Program-made: the position numbers and the translations under genes
Notes under the pieces: generated by a model
What the model was told of the DNA's origin: nothing
The model's input: the letters and a program-made list of their open reading frames with translations, nothing else
Database searches by the model: none
Source: Orbaceae bacterium lpD02
GTDB lineage: Bacteria > Pseudomonadota > Gammaproteobacteria > Enterobacterales > Orbaceae
NCBI GenBank assembly: GCA_036251875.1
Contig: CP133960.1
Coordinates: forward strand, 2,772,258-2,836,257
Length of the DNA stretch: 64,000 bases
Reading direction: 5' to 3'
Shown here: in pieces, positions 39,636 through 49,401 of the stretch
Numbering within the stretch: the first letter of the stretch is position 1
Layout of the letters: each line of letters begins with the position of its first letter

Positions 39636-40562
39636 TTGAATTCATCTCAAAAACAGCAAAACTATAGCGAACTACTCACTCAGCCCGTTGAGCAGTTTTT
39701 GCTATACCTTAAATCCGAAAAACAATTAAGCCTCAATACTCAAATCAATTATCGCCGCCAGCTTTATGCACTAATTAAACTAGCAAATGAAGTTGAAATT
39801 ACCTGTTGGCAGAATGTTGATTCGTCAGCAGTTAGGTTAATGATTGGGCGGAGTAAACGCGAGGGATTAAACGCGAGTAGCTTAGCGCTACGGCTATCGG
39901 CATTGCGTAGCTTTTTTAATTGGATGGTAAAGCAAAAACAGCTTAATGCTAATCCTGCTAAGGGGGTATTAAACCCAAAACAGGGGCGACATTTACCTAA
40001 AAATATTAATATTGATGATATTAATCAACTATTAGATATTAAATATAATGATCCCTTGTCGGTAAGGGATCGAACTATGCTAGAGCTAATGTATGGCTCT
40101 GGTTTGCGTTTATCTGAGTTAGTTAATTTAAACTGTAAAACCTTAAATTTACTTGATGCTGAGGTTAGAGTTATTGGTAAAGGTAACAAAGAGCGAAAAT
40201 TACCATTAGGGCGAGAAGCAATTAAGTGGCTACGCCACTGGTTATCTATACGTGATTTATTATCTCCACAAGATGATGCACTGTTTATCTCCAAGTTAGG
40301 TAAACGTATATCTCCCCGTAATGTTGAAAAACGTTTTGCGCAATGGGGGATCAAGCAAGGGTTAAGTGCCCACATTCATCCGCATAAATTACGTCACTCC
40401 TTTGCTACCCATATGTTAGAGTCTAGCGGTGATTTACGGGCGGTGCAAGAGTTACTCGGACATGCAGACTTATCAACGACACAGGTTTATACCCATTTAG
40501 ATTTTAGCCATTTAGCCAATGTTTATGACTCCGCTCATCCACGCGCCAAAAGAGGAAAATAG
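39636..40562 (+). CDS. xerC: Tyrosine recombinase XerC
   Basis: With XerD, resolves chromosome dimers at dif. Of two in-frame TTG starts I choose 39636, which has TAAGG upstream and gives 308 residues (E. coli 298). The core-binding domain spans about 10-105. The catalytic residues are R158 (GSGLRLSEL), K182 ([12 protein letters not shown]), H250 and R253 ([10 protein letters not shown]), H276 (LLGHADL) and Y285 (TQVYTH). It heads xerC-yigB-uvrD, the same order as in E. coli, where dapF and yigA precede. The TTG start suggests low expression. Confidence 0.94.
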   Translation: MNSSQKQQNYSELLTQPVEQFLLYLKSEKQLSLNTQINYRRQLYALIKLANEVEITCWQNVDSSAVRLMIGRSKREGLNASSLALRLSALRSFFNWMVKQKQLNANPAKGVLNPKQGRHLPKNINIDDINQLLDIKYNDPLSVRDRTMLELMYGSGLRLSELVNLNCKTLNLLDAEVRVIGKGNKERKLPLGREAIKWLRHWLSIRDLLSPQDDALFISKLGKRISPRNVEKRFAQWGIKQGLSAHIHPHKLRHSFATHMLESSGDLRAVQELLGHADLSTTQVYTHLDFSHLANVYDSAHPRAKRGK

Positions 40563-40564
40563 CT

Positions 40565-41281
40565 ATGCATTTTTATCGCTCATTAAGCCCGATCAAAGCG
40601 ATTACTTTCGATCTTGATGATACATTATATGACAATGCGCCTTTTCTTAAACAAGCAGTTGAAAAAATGATGGCAGCCGTCAGGCAAGTTGATGGTTTAC
40701 AAGATGCCGAGCTAGCGGAATATGATCAAGTGAAGCAAGCTATACTGCTTGATAAACCAGATATTTATCATGATGTTTTTGCCTGGCGAGCAGAATCAAT
40801 TCGTCGCTTTTTAAAGGTAAAAGGTATTAAAGATCAGCGACAAATTAATCAAATTACCGATCAGGCAATGGACAATTTTGTTTTTTGGCGCAATAAAGTT
40901 ATTGTGCCAGAAGCGTCACTAGCAATATTAGCTGCGTTAGCTGAAACCTATCCTTTAGCTGTTATCACTAATGGCAATGCTGATATTAATCAAATTGGCT
41001 TGCAATCGTATTTTAAATTTGCCCTACGAGGGGGCGCAGACGGTTTATCCAAACCATTTGCAGACATGTTTAAGTTAGCCGCTAAAAAATTACAGCTACC
41101 AATAGGGAGCATTTTACATGTTGGCGACCATTTATATGCCGATGTACAAGGTGCGATTAATAGTGGTATGCAAGCATGTTGGATAAATGAATCGGGTATT
41201 GATATTTACCAGCACGACGATGCCACTGTATTGCCCCATCTAGAGATCAAGCAATTGTCAGAATTAAATAGTTTGCTATAA
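40565..41281 (+). CDS. yigB: HAD-family phosphatase YigB
   Basis: HAD-superfamily phosphatase; the E. coli protein dephosphorylates a riboflavin-pathway intermediate (5-amino-6-(5-phosphoribitylamino)uracil) among other substrates. The 238-residue product has motif I FDLDDTLYDN (16-25), motif II VITNGNAD, the lysine in GLSKPFADMF and motif III HVGDHLYADVQGA. It starts 2 bp after the xerC stop and is clearly in the same operon. Confidence 0.92.
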   Translation: MHFYRSLSPIKAITFDLDDTLYDNAPFLKQAVEKMMAAVRQVDGLQDAELAEYDQVKQAILLDKPDIYHDVFAWRAESIRRFLKVKGIKDQRQINQITDQAMDNFVFWRNKVIVPEASLAILAALAETYPLAVITNGNADINQIGLQSYFKFALRGGADGLSKPFADMFKLAAKKLQLPIGSILHVGDHLYADVQGAINSGMQACWINESGIDIYQHDDATVLPHLEIKQLSELNSLL

Positions 41282-41284
41282 TGC

Positions 41285-41300
41285 ATGTATAAAAAAACAG
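41285..41300 (+). promoter_or_regulatory. LexA-like box upstream of uvrD
   Basis: ATGT-N8-ACAG: one mismatch from the CTGT-N8-ACAG core. It lies 42 bp before the uvrD ATG, just after the yigB stop. Ten of the bases (GTATAAAAAAACAG region) are identical to lexA box 2. uvrD is a known SOS gene in E. coli. Confidence 0.72.
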
Positions 41301-41342
41301 TAATGAATAATTGACTTGCAAACGGACATTAATGTAGGGACT

Positions 41343-43598
41343 ATGAAAGCATCTTTACTCGCTCAGCTAAATCAAGAACAACAAAATACAGTTACAACCG
41401 ATAGCCAGTATACTTTAGTATTAGCTGGAGCAGGGAGTGGCAAAACCCGGGTGCTGGTTCATCGAATCGCCTGGTTATGCTTAGAGAAACATTATCAAGC
41501 TGGCTCAATTTTTGCTGTAACATTTACCAATAAAGCTGCGGCAGAAATGCAGGAACGTATTAAATCTTTAATCGGTGAAGCGCATTTCAATGGTATGTGG
41601 GTCGGAACATTCCATGGGCTTGCACATCGTTTACTACGCATTTTTGCTAAGCAAGCAGGTTTACCTACTAATTTTCAGCTAATTGATAACGATGATCAAA
41701 ATCGCTTAATTAAACGAATTTTTAAAGAACGTAAAATTGATGAAAAACAGTGGTCATCGAAAGAGTGCAGTGCGTTTATTTCTACACAAAAAGAGCATGG
41801 GCTAAGAGCTAAGGATATTGCTATTGATGATCCTAAAAGCGCCATGTGGCAGAAAATTTATATTGATTATCAAGCCATATGTGATCGAGTTGGTTATGTC
41901 GATTTTTCTGAAATAATTTTAAGAACTTATGAATTACTAAAAACCAACCAAGAAGCGTTAACCTATTGCAATCAACGCTTTACTAATATTTTGGTCGATG
42001 AGTTTCAAGATACCAACTATATTCAATATCAATTAGTTAAAATTTTAGTTGGGCAAACCGCGAATGTGATGATTGTTGGTGATGATGATCAGTCTATTTA
42101 TAGCTGGCGCGGGGCTAATGCTGATAATTTACAGCTATTTATTAATGACTATCCTGAGACCGAAATTATTCGTTTAGAACAAAATTACCGTTCAACTGGC
42201 AGTATTTTACAGCTGGCTAATGCACTTATTACTAATAATAGTAATCGATTAGGTAAAAATTTGTGGACTGAAAGTGAGCAAGGCCAAGCAGTTGCTGTTT
42301 ATGTTGGATTTAATGATATTGATGAAGCGCGTTTTGTGGTTGGTCAAATTAAAAAATTGCATGAAGATAATACTCATTATCGAGATTGTGCCATTTTATA
42401 TCGTAATAACGCTCAGTCGCGTTTATTAGAAGATACTTTATTGCAAACAGGCATTCCTTATCAAATTTATGGCTCTATTCGCTTTTATGAACGGCAAGAA
42501 GTTAAATTAGCACTGGCTTACTTGCGTTTACTGCATGACCATAATAATGATAATGCGTTTGAATTAGTTGTTAATACCCCCACTCGAGGTATTGGTGAGG
42601 TTACCCTAAATAAAATCCGCCAGCTAGCGCGCTCGCACAATCAATCAATGTGGCAGACAACGATTCAAGCAATTGCGATGAAAGCAATTACACCAAGGCA
42701 AAGTTCAGGTTTAGCCCGATTTATTGAATTGATACAGTCTATTTATCAAGATGTGGAGTCGTTGCCATTTTACCAGCAGCTAGAACAGATCACTAAAGTT
42801 TCGGGTATTTATGAAATGTACGAGCAAGAGGCGGGCATAAAAGGCCAATCAAGGCTAGAAAATTTAGATGAATTAGTCAGTGCTGCTGAGCAGTTTTATC
42901 AGCAGTATGATAAAGATAGTAGTCAGCAAATTAACCAAGATGAATTGATTGATGTGCAAAGTAATACGTTAAATGTATTAGAACTATTTCTTGCTTATAC
43001 GTCATTAGAAGGCAAAGAGAATAAAAATAATACTGATAGTGTACAGTTAATGACGCTACATTCGGCTAAAGGTTTAGAATTTGATCACGTGTTTATTGTC
43101 GGTTTAGAAGAGGGCATTTTTCCTGCTCAACGTTCAATTACTGACCCTCAAAAAATGGAAGAAGAACGTCGGCTTGCATATGTAGGTATTACCAGGGCAC
43201 GTAAACATTTAACCTTAACATTATCCGAGCTACGACGTCTGTATGGTAAAGAAGAACGTAATTTGCCTTCGCGCTTTTTAGCTGAGTTACCACCGGAGTT
43301 GCTACAAGACTTAAGCTATCGACGAGCGATTACTTTTGCCAAATCATCATCTGACGATGTACTTAATGGCGAAGAACAACAAAAACAATTTTTGGATGAG
43401 CGAAAAGCATCATTTATTAAAAGCCAATCAAATAATCAAGGTTATACTTTGGGGCGGAAAGTGGTACATAAGCGTTTTGGCGAAGGTACGATTGTTAATC
43501 TTGATGGTGAAGGGGAGCACAAGCGCGCACAAATTGCTTTTGTAAATGAAGGTGTTAAGTGGTTAGTCATAAAATTAGCAAACTTAACTTTGTTATAA
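41343..43598 (+). CDS. uvrD: DNA helicase II UvrD
   Basis: 3'-5' helicase that releases the incised strand in nucleotide excision repair and unwinds DNA in mismatch repair. From the ATG at 41343 (AGGG close upstream) it has 751 residues; the ORF can be extended 9 codons to a TTG but this is not favoured. Motifs: Walker A GAGSGKT (29-35), FTNKAAAEMQ, DEFQDTN, GDDDQSIYSWRGA, LEQNYRST, TLHSAKGLEFDHVF and RRLAYVGITRA. The C-terminal tail ends with a Tudor-like RKVVHKRFGEGTIVN motif. A LexA-like box precedes it, so SOS induction is likely. Confidence 0.96.
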   Translation: MKASLLAQLNQEQQNTVTTDSQYTLVLAGAGSGKTRVLVHRIAWLCLEKHYQAGSIFAVTFTNKAAAEMQERIKSLIGEAHFNGMWVGTFHGLAHRLLRIFAKQAGLPTNFQLIDNDDQNRLIKRIFKERKIDEKQWSSKECSAFISTQKEHGLRAKDIAIDDPKSAMWQKIYIDYQAICDRVGYVDFSEIILRTYELLKTNQEALTYCNQRFTNILVDEFQDTNYIQYQLVKILVGQTANVMIVGDDDQSIYSWRGANADNLQLFINDYPETEIIRLEQNYRSTGSILQLANALITNNSNRLGKNLWTESEQGQAVAVYVGFNDIDEARFVVGQIKKLHEDNTHYRDCAILYRNNAQSRLLEDTLLQTGIPYQIYGSIRFYERQEVKLALAYLRLLHDHNNDNAFELVVNTPTRGIGEVTLNKIRQLARSHNQSMWQTTIQAIAMKAITPRQSSGLARFIELIQSIYQDVESLPFYQQLEQITKVSGIYEMYEQEAGIKGQSRLENLDELVSAAEQFYQQYDKDSSQQINQDELIDVQSNTLNVLELFLAYTSLEGKENKNNTDSVQLMTLHSAKGLEFDHVFIVGLEEGIFPAQRSITDPQKMEEERRLAYVGITRARKHLTLTLSELRRLYGKEERNLPSRFLAELPPELLQDLSYRRAITFAKSSSDDVLNGEEQQKQFLDERKASFIKSQSNNQGYTLGRKVVHKRFGEGTIVNLDGEGEHKRAQIAFVNEGVKWLVIKLANLTLL

Positions 43599-43822
43599 TT
43601 GAATATAGCGATTGATAAAATAAATATAAAAACGTTAAAATAGTGACAGTATGTTGTTAATTCTTTCTATTTTATGTGATGTATCTTAGCGTATTTATAT
43701 TTAGCGATTAGTTTTTCTGTTTATTTAGCGGTTAATGTTATCGCTAAATTGGTTTTGGAACGATTAATTATCTAAGTTATCACGGTTTATCTAAACCATA
43801 GTTCAAACTGGAATTATTTATT

Positions 43823-44344
43823 ATGCGTTTTAGTGCTTTTTTTTGTGCTGGATTGTTTTTATTGGTGATTAACATGTTAAATGTACAGGCAAAAAATGTG
43901 TTTGGTCTTTACGAAAAAGTCAGATTAGTTGAAATAGATGGACTCATTATTAAAGCTAAGCTTGATACCGGGGCATTAACATCATCATTTGGGGCAACTG
44001 ATATTCATTTTTTTGATCGAGATGGTAAAGAGTGGGTTCGGTTTAAGCCACAAATAGAAGGACGAGATTCAGCTTTTATCGAAAAGCCTCTTATTCGTCA
44101 TAGCAAGATAAAAACACGTAGTGATGATCTGCGAGATGATGAAGATAAGCTTCATTCTAAGCGTCCGGTGGTTATGTTAAATATTTGTTTTGATGGCGTT
44201 GTCTATCCAACTGAAGTTAACTTAACCGATCGTTCTCGTTTCATTTATCCTCTTTTGCTTGGTAGCTCTGCATTAGTTCAATTTAAAGCGATGGTCGACC
44301 CTAGTCTAAAATATCAATCAACAATGACTAAATGTGAATTTTAA
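43823..44344 (+). CDS. Secreted retropepsin-like protease (PF05618 type)
   Basis: A 173-residue protein of the family once called ATP-dependent zinc protease and now seen as retropepsin-like. A signal peptide covers residues 1-23 (ending VQA). The DTGA active-site motif (D48-A51) is in KLDTGALTSS, and a late LLGSSAL segment is the partner strand. In related operons it is thought to trim or hydrolyse peptide bonds made by the partner ligase. It heads a three-gene operon (gaps of 22 and 12 bp) with a membrane-bound inactive transglutaminase and an ATP-grasp ligase. The substrate is unknown. Confidence 0.85.
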   Translation: MRFSAFFCAGLFLLVINMLNVQAKNVFGLYEKVRLVEIDGLIIKAKLDTGALTSSFGATDIHFFDRDGKEWVRFKPQIEGRDSAFIEKPLIRHSKIKTRSDDLRDDEDKLHSKRPVVMLNICFDGVVYPTEVNLTDRSRFIYPLLLGSSALVQFKAMVDPSLKYQSTMTKCEF

Positions 44345-44366
44345 TTATAAATAGGTAAATACTTAT

Positions 44367-45935
44367 ATGCGTTCTTTAACTCTGCACCTAAAAATCGCTA
44401 TTACTATTTTGCTTGCACTTGGTGTTGCAATCATTGGTTATCAAATCTTTGTCTTAAAAACACCATTAACCGAAAGCGAAGTCGATAATCTATGGACGAT
44501 TGATGCCAAGATTAATTTTGAAGTAAATGGCTCGAAGCCTGTTAATGTTGAACTCTATATTCCGCCTAAAAGTGGTGATTATAGTGTGTCTAATGAGCTA
44601 TTTTTAGCGAGTGGCTATGGGCAAAATATTACTAATCAGCAGTTTAATCGTTTAGTTACATGGTCAGCCAGGTCGGTATCCGGTCAACAAACGCTATTTT
44701 ATCGATTAAATTTGACTAAGCGTTTTTCTGATGAAATTGAAAATAGCGTAAGAGGTGATATATGGCGTGCGCCAATTGCTGTAGCTGGGCCAGAAAAAGT
44801 TGCGGTAGAGAAGTTAGTCAAAGAAATCCGTAGCAAATCAGCTAATGTTGCAACGTTTATAACCACTACAATTAACATGATCAATGATACAAGTAATAGT
44901 GATGTACAACTGCTTTTAAATAATAATAATTCGATTGAAAATAAAGTGAAAGTAATTGAATTAGTCTTATCTCAAGCCTATATCCCGATCCAACAAGCAC
45001 ACACGTTACTACTAAGTAAATCGACTAATCAGACGCCAATATTGTGGATACGTAGTTATATTCAAACCAATAAATCGATTGATAATCGCGATAGTAGCAA
45101 CAATGGTGATGGCGGTAGTTGGTATTACTTTAATCCAATTAATGGCGATGTTGGCCTACCTGATGATCAAGTTGTTTGGTGGGTTGGTAGTAATAACATT
45201 GTTAATGTTGAAAATGGCAGTAAAGTCAGAGTTAATTTTAGTTTAGATAAAAGCGAACTGACCGCGATTAATTTGGCTAAATTAACGGCTGAAGGCAACA
45301 GTTTAACTGAATATTCTTTCTACACCTTACCAATTTCAACTCAATTAGCTTACCAAATCATGCTGATGATCCCCTTTGGTGTGTTAATTATATTGTTATT
45401 GCGTAATGTAGTCGGCGTTAATACACTTGGCACTTTTACTCCCGTTTTAGTTGCCTTAGCATTTAGAGAGACAGGGCTTGTTTTTGGCGTAGTATTTTTC
45501 TCTATTATCGTATTTTTTGGTCTATTATTGCGCTCTTATTTAGAACATTTAAAATTGCAAATGTTACCCAGATTATCAATTGTGCTAACCTTTGTTGTAC
45601 TATTAATTATTTTTGTCGGCTTATTTAGCCATAAACTAGGTCTTGAGCGAGGATTATCAATATCGCTTTTCCCAATGGTTATTTTGACGATGACTATTGA
45701 GCGTTTATCAATTACTTGGGAGGAACGTGGCGCTAGTTTTGCGTTAAAGGTGGCAATCGGAACATTGATAACGGCATCAATTGCTTATGCCGTCATGGGT
45801 TATCAACCTTTGGCTTATTTAGTCTTTACCTTCCCAGCTATTTTACTATTGCTAATTGCTTTCATGTTAGCAATGGGCCGTTATCGAGGGTATCGATTAC
45901 TTGAGTTATTCCGTTTTAAAGCGATGTTAAAATAG
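44367..45935 (+). CDS. Inactive transglutaminase-like 7TM membrane protein
   Basis: A 522-residue membrane protein: one N-terminal membrane segment (about 9-29), a periplasmic region of nearly 300 residues of the transglutaminase-like type without an obvious catalytic Cys-His-Asp set, then about seven C-terminal membrane segments (326-510). This architecture matches the UUP1/7TM-transglutaminase family that accompanies RimK-related ligases. It may anchor or present the substrate of the ligase and protease encoded beside it. Function is inferred from the family and operon only. Confidence 0.82.
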   Translation: MRSLTLHLKIAITILLALGVAIIGYQIFVLKTPLTESEVDNLWTIDAKINFEVNGSKPVNVELYIPPKSGDYSVSNELFLASGYGQNITNQQFNRLVTWSARSVSGQQTLFYRLNLTKRFSDEIENSVRGDIWRAPIAVAGPEKVAVEKLVKEIRSKSANVATFITTTINMINDTSNSDVQLLLNNNNSIENKVKVIELVLSQAYIPIQQAHTLLLSKSTNQTPILWIRSYIQTNKSIDNRDSSNNGDGGSWYYFNPINGDVGLPDDQVVWWVGSNNIVNVENGSKVRVNFSLDKSELTAINLAKLTAEGNSLTEYSFYTLPISTQLAYQIMLMIPFGVLIILLLRNVVGVNTLGTFTPVLVALAFRETGLVFGVVFFSIIVFFGLLLRSYLEHLKLQMLPRLSIVLTFVVLLIIFVGLFSHKLGLERGLSISLFPMVILTMTIERLSITWEERGASFALKVAIGTLITASIAYAVMGYQPLAYLVFTFPAILLLLIAFMLAMGRYRGYRLLELFRFKAMLK

Positions 45936-45947
45936 TGAGCAATAAAT

Positions 45948-46925
45948 ATGATCTCGTTGATTAAAACTTGGAAAAAGCTAAACGAAAAAGGCATTATGGG
46001 GATTAATCAGCGTAATGCTGATTATATTTTAAAATATAATAATCGACATAATTATCCATTAGTTGATGATAAAATTATAACGAAACAGCGCGCAATAGCC
46101 GCTGGAATAAGTGTACCTGAGCTATATGGTGTTATCCGGACTGAGCACGATATTTCAAAATTTGAGCAGATTGTAAAAAATCATAATGATTTTGTGATTA
46201 AGCCAGCGCAAGGTTCTGGTGGGGATGGCATTATTGTTATTGCTGATAGATATGACAAAGATCGCTATAAAACAATATCAGGCCGTTTGCTGCGCAAGAG
46301 TGAAATTGAATATCAATTATCAAATATTATTACCGGGCTTTATTCTCTAGGTGGTATGCGGGATACAGCTATTATTGAGTATCGAGTTAAGCCTGACCCA
46401 ATATTTAAAAGTATCAGCTACGAAGGTGTACCAGACATTCGCATTATCGTATTAATGGGTTATCCTATTATGGCGATGTTACGTCTGCCAACACGACAGT
46501 CAAATGGTAAGGCTAACTTACACCAAGGCGCAATAGGGGTCGGCGTGGATTTAGCTACTGGCATAACACTAAATGGTTCTTGGTTTAATGAGCAAATTAA
46601 ACGTCACCCTGATACCGATAATATTGTAAGTAATATTCAGCTACCGTTATGGCAAAAATTTATTTACTTGGCGACAAGCTGCTATGAGCTGGTTGATCTT
46701 GGTTATATTGGTGTCGATTTAGTTTTAGATGAAACGAAAGGACCACTAATCTTAGAACTGAATGCCCGACCAGGATTAAATATTCAAATCGCTAATGATG
46801 TAGGCTTATATAAAAGAGCGAGTGTAGTTGAAGCCCACATTGCTAAGTTGAAACAAGCCAATAAGACAGAAACAGTTGAAGAACGAATTGCATTTTCAAC
46901 TAAGCATTTTTCAATATTAAGTTAA
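45948..46925 (+). CDS. ATP-grasp ligase, alpha-L-glutamate ligase-like
   Basis: Cytosolic ATP-grasp amidoligase of 325 residues related to RimK. Nucleotide-binding residues are in FVIKPAQGSGGDGIIVI (K85) and the metal-binding ILELNARPGL near residue 270. A MISLIKTWKKLNEKGIMGINQRN start is typical of the alpha-L-glutamate ligase homologue family. It is the last gene of the triad, suggesting a pathway that adds amino acids to a protein or small molecule whose product is then handled at the membrane and periplasm. Substrates are not known. Confidence 0.85.
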   Translation: MISLIKTWKKLNEKGIMGINQRNADYILKYNNRHNYPLVDDKIITKQRAIAAGISVPELYGVIRTEHDISKFEQIVKNHNDFVIKPAQGSGGDGIIVIADRYDKDRYKTISGRLLRKSEIEYQLSNIITGLYSLGGMRDTAIIEYRVKPDPIFKSISYEGVPDIRIIVLMGYPIMAMLRLPTRQSNGKANLHQGAIGVGVDLATGITLNGSWFNEQIKRHPDTDNIVSNIQLPLWQKFIYLATSCYELVDLGYIGVDLVLDETKGPLILELNARPGLNIQIANDVGLYKRASVVEAHIAKLKQANKTETVEERIAFSTKHFSILS

Positions 46926-46944
46926 TTATCGCTATTACTGCTTA

Positions 46945-46977
46945 ATGATTATGGGGGTAAACGGCCTCCATAATCAT
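46945..46977 (+). terminator. Strong 13-bp hairpin after the amidoligase operon
   Basis: Bases 46945-46957 pair with 46965-46977 (12 Watson-Crick plus one G-U pair) around a 7-nt loop. The stem ends in five G / CCTCC pairs at the loop side. No T-run follows, so it may be a 3'-end stabilising structure or a Rho-assisted terminator. Confidence 0.6.
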
Positions 46978-47064
46978 GTTGATGAGAGGAGGGGCAATAA
47001 TTAACCTAATCTGAAATGCTGATGATTATGCTTAACCTTTTGAAAAATAAAAATTAGAGCCAAT

Positions 47065-48891
47065 ATGTCAATAGCTGCACAAGCCAATGAGATCCTTCAT
47101 TCTGTTTTTGGATATAAATCATTTCGAAATCAGCAGTTACCAATAATTGAATCAGTTATGCGCGGTGAAGATAACGTCGTTATCATTCCAACAGGGGGAG
47201 GGAAATCTCTTTGTTATCAAATTCCAGCATTGTTATTATCTGGTACAGCCGTTGTTATCTCACCATTAATTGCGTTAATGAAAGATCAAGTTGATCAGTT
47301 ATTAGCTTATGGTATAAAGGCCGCTTATTTAAATGGTTCACAATCACCACAAGAGCAGCAACTGGTTGCTAGCCAGTATATTCAAGGCGAAATAAAATTA
47401 CTTTATATTGCACCCGAACGTTTAACAACATCTACTTTTAATGCAATGATTAAGTCGATTGCGCCATCCCTAATTGCGATTGATGAAGCTCACTGTATTT
47501 CACAATGGGGACATGATTTTAGACCTGAATATTTACAAATAGGCCAGCTTAAGGCTAAGTTTTTAACTGTGCCGATTATTGCGTTAACGGCTACTGCTGA
47601 CGAAGTTACTCGCAAGGATATTATTGAGCGCCTTAATCTTAATCATCCGCACGTACGTTTAACGAGCTTTGATCGCCCTAATATTCGTTATACCGTTGTT
47701 GAAAGATTAAATCCTTTAGAACAAATCTCCTCTTTTTTAGCAAACCAAAAAGGCAACAGTGGGATCATTTATTGCTCAAGTCGGGCAAAAGTTGATGATA
47801 TGGCGTCGCGTTTAGCCAACCGAGGTTATAGTGTTGCGGCTTATCATGCCGGGTTGACAACAGAAGATCGAGCCAATGCGCAAGAACGTTTTTTAAAAGA
47901 TGATATTGCCATTATGGTTGCCACTGTGGCTTTTGGGATGGGAATTAATAAACCTAATGTTCGTTTTGTTATTCATGCTAATGCACCGAGAACAATAGAG
48001 GCTTATTATCAAGAAACCGGACGGGCAGGGCGCGATGGTTTACCTGCTGAAGCATTATTGTTAAATAATGATCGTGATTTTAACTGGTATCAAACCATCA
48101 TCGCTGACAAAGAAGAGGGATTTCATAAATCGGTTGAACTACATAAACTCAATGAAATGATCGCCTTTACCCAAGCTCAAACCTGCCGCCGTATTGTGCT
48201 ACTGAACTATTTTGGCGAGCACCGTGTAGAAAAGTGCAATAATTGTGATATCTGCTTATACCCATTAGAGCACTATAATGGATTAGTTGATGCACAAAAA
48301 ATTTTATCATGTGTGTATCGGGTAGGACAAAATTACGGGGCGCAGTATATTGTTGATGTTTTGCGAGGCTCTAATCGTAATTCGGTCAAAGAGAATGGAC
48401 ATGATAAATTATCGGTATATGGTATTGGTAAGGAACATTCTGCCGATTATTGGGTTAGCATCATACGCCAGCTGATTCATTTGGGCTATTTGAAACAAGA
48501 TTTATCTTCATTTTCTGCTTTATATTTGAGCGAAGAAGCGAGAAACGTATTGCGCGGTGATATTTCACTCTCGTTAGTTAAACCTCGGCTTGAGCTTGTT
48601 AAGAAAACACGGCAGAATCGCTATGCAAGGTCAATTAATCAAACGACTATTTTGTCCTATGAAGAACGGACTTTATTCAATAATCTAAAAAGGTTAAGGA
48701 AAGAGATTGCCGATATGGATGATGTTGCACCTTATATTATCTTTAGCGACGAATCGCTATTAGAAATGGTTAAAATGCAGCCCGAAAGCAAAAAAGCATT
48801 ATTAGGGATAACTGGCGTTGGTAAAATAAAATTAGAAAGGTACGGTGAACTTTTTCTCGATGAAATTGAAAAGTTTATTACTGCTAACTAA
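47065..48891 (+). CDS. recQ: ATP-dependent DNA helicase RecQ
   Basis: 3'-5' helicase of the RecF recombination pathway. The 608 residues match E. coli (609). Walker A is TGGGKS (43-48), the DEAH box D140-H143 is followed by CISQWGHDFRPEY, and motif VI is QETGRAGRDG. The zinc cluster is formed by the cysteines in QTCRR, EKCNNCDIC. The winged-helix and C-terminal HRDC domain (from about 525) are present. The gene stands alone on the plus strand. Confidence 0.96.
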   Translation: MSIAAQANEILHSVFGYKSFRNQQLPIIESVMRGEDNVVIIPTGGGKSLCYQIPALLLSGTAVVISPLIALMKDQVDQLLAYGIKAAYLNGSQSPQEQQLVASQYIQGEIKLLYIAPERLTTSTFNAMIKSIAPSLIAIDEAHCISQWGHDFRPEYLQIGQLKAKFLTVPIIALTATADEVTRKDIIERLNLNHPHVRLTSFDRPNIRYTVVERLNPLEQISSFLANQKGNSGIIYCSSRAKVDDMASRLANRGYSVAAYHAGLTTEDRANAQERFLKDDIAIMVATVAFGMGINKPNVRFVIHANAPRTIEAYYQETGRAGRDGLPAEALLLNNDRDFNWYQTIIADKEEGFHKSVELHKLNEMIAFTQAQTCRRIVLLNYFGEHRVEKCNNCDICLYPLEHYNGLVDAQKILSCVYRVGQNYGAQYIVDVLRGSNRNSVKENGHDKLSVYGIGKEHSADYWVSIIRQLIHLGYLKQDLSSFSALYLSEEARNVLRGDISLSLVKPRLELVKKTRQNRYARSINQTTILSYEERTLFNNLKRLRKEIADMDDVAPYIIFSDESLLEMVKMQPESKKALLGITGVGKIKLERYGELFLDEIEKFITAN

Positions 48892-49082
48892 TCCTATTTA
48901 TGTTGCCTTAAATAAAAGCGTAAATATTGTAATATAGACATAAAATTTATATTGAATGAAAATAAAGCTAAGATGAGTAATTCGTGTTTTTATTCTGGAC
49001 GAATCTTAATAAATAAGCCAAAATATGATAATTTTTTAAATTAATAATTGAATTTTATTGCAGCAATCTAAGGACTTTAATT

Positions 49083-49346
49083 ATGTTAAAAGAGCAAATG
49101 GTAGTAAAAAATAGCACAGGCCTTCATGCCCGTCCAGTAACGACATTGGTTAAATTAGCAGGTCGTTACAAAAGTACTATTGAACTTGTCTATAATGATA
49201 AAACGATCAAAATGAAAAGCATGATGGCACTATTAGGTGCAGGAGTTAAAGGCGGTTCAACAGTCGAAGTTATTTGTGATGGCGAAGATGAGCAAGCGGC
49301 AATCGATGAGATTCGTGAGCTTTTTGCAACAGGATTTGGCGAATAA
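49083..49346 (+). CDS. Stand-alone HPr family phosphocarrier protein
   Basis: Phosphocarrier of the PEP:sugar phosphotransferase system, 87 residues. The phosphorylated histidine is H15 in TGLHARPV, and the regulatory-type serine is S46 in KMKSMMALL. The following LGAGVKGGSTVEV is closer to Firmicutes-type HPr than to the classical enterobacterial PtsH. It is not next to ptsI or crr, and a second, likewise isolated EIIA-Glc-like gene lies at 62270. AAGGA precedes the ATG. It may be the cell's main HPr or a paralog; the sequence here cannot decide. Confidence 0.87.
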   Translation: MLKEQMVVKNSTGLHARPVTTLVKLAGRYKSTIELVYNDKTIKMKSMMALLGAGVKGGSTVEVICDGEDEQAAIDEIRELFATGFGE

Positions 49347-49362
49347 TAAGCCTTTTTCTTAA

Positions 49363-49401
49363 ATTTAAAGCTAAATAATAATTAATTGTTTGGCTTTAAA
49401 T
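49363..49401. terminator. Possible bidirectional terminator
   Basis: ATTTAAAGC (49363-49371) pairs with GCTTTAAAT (49393-49401) between the convergent HPr gene and the next gene. The 9-bp stem has a 21-nt AT-rich loop, so it is a weak candidate. Confidence 0.35.
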
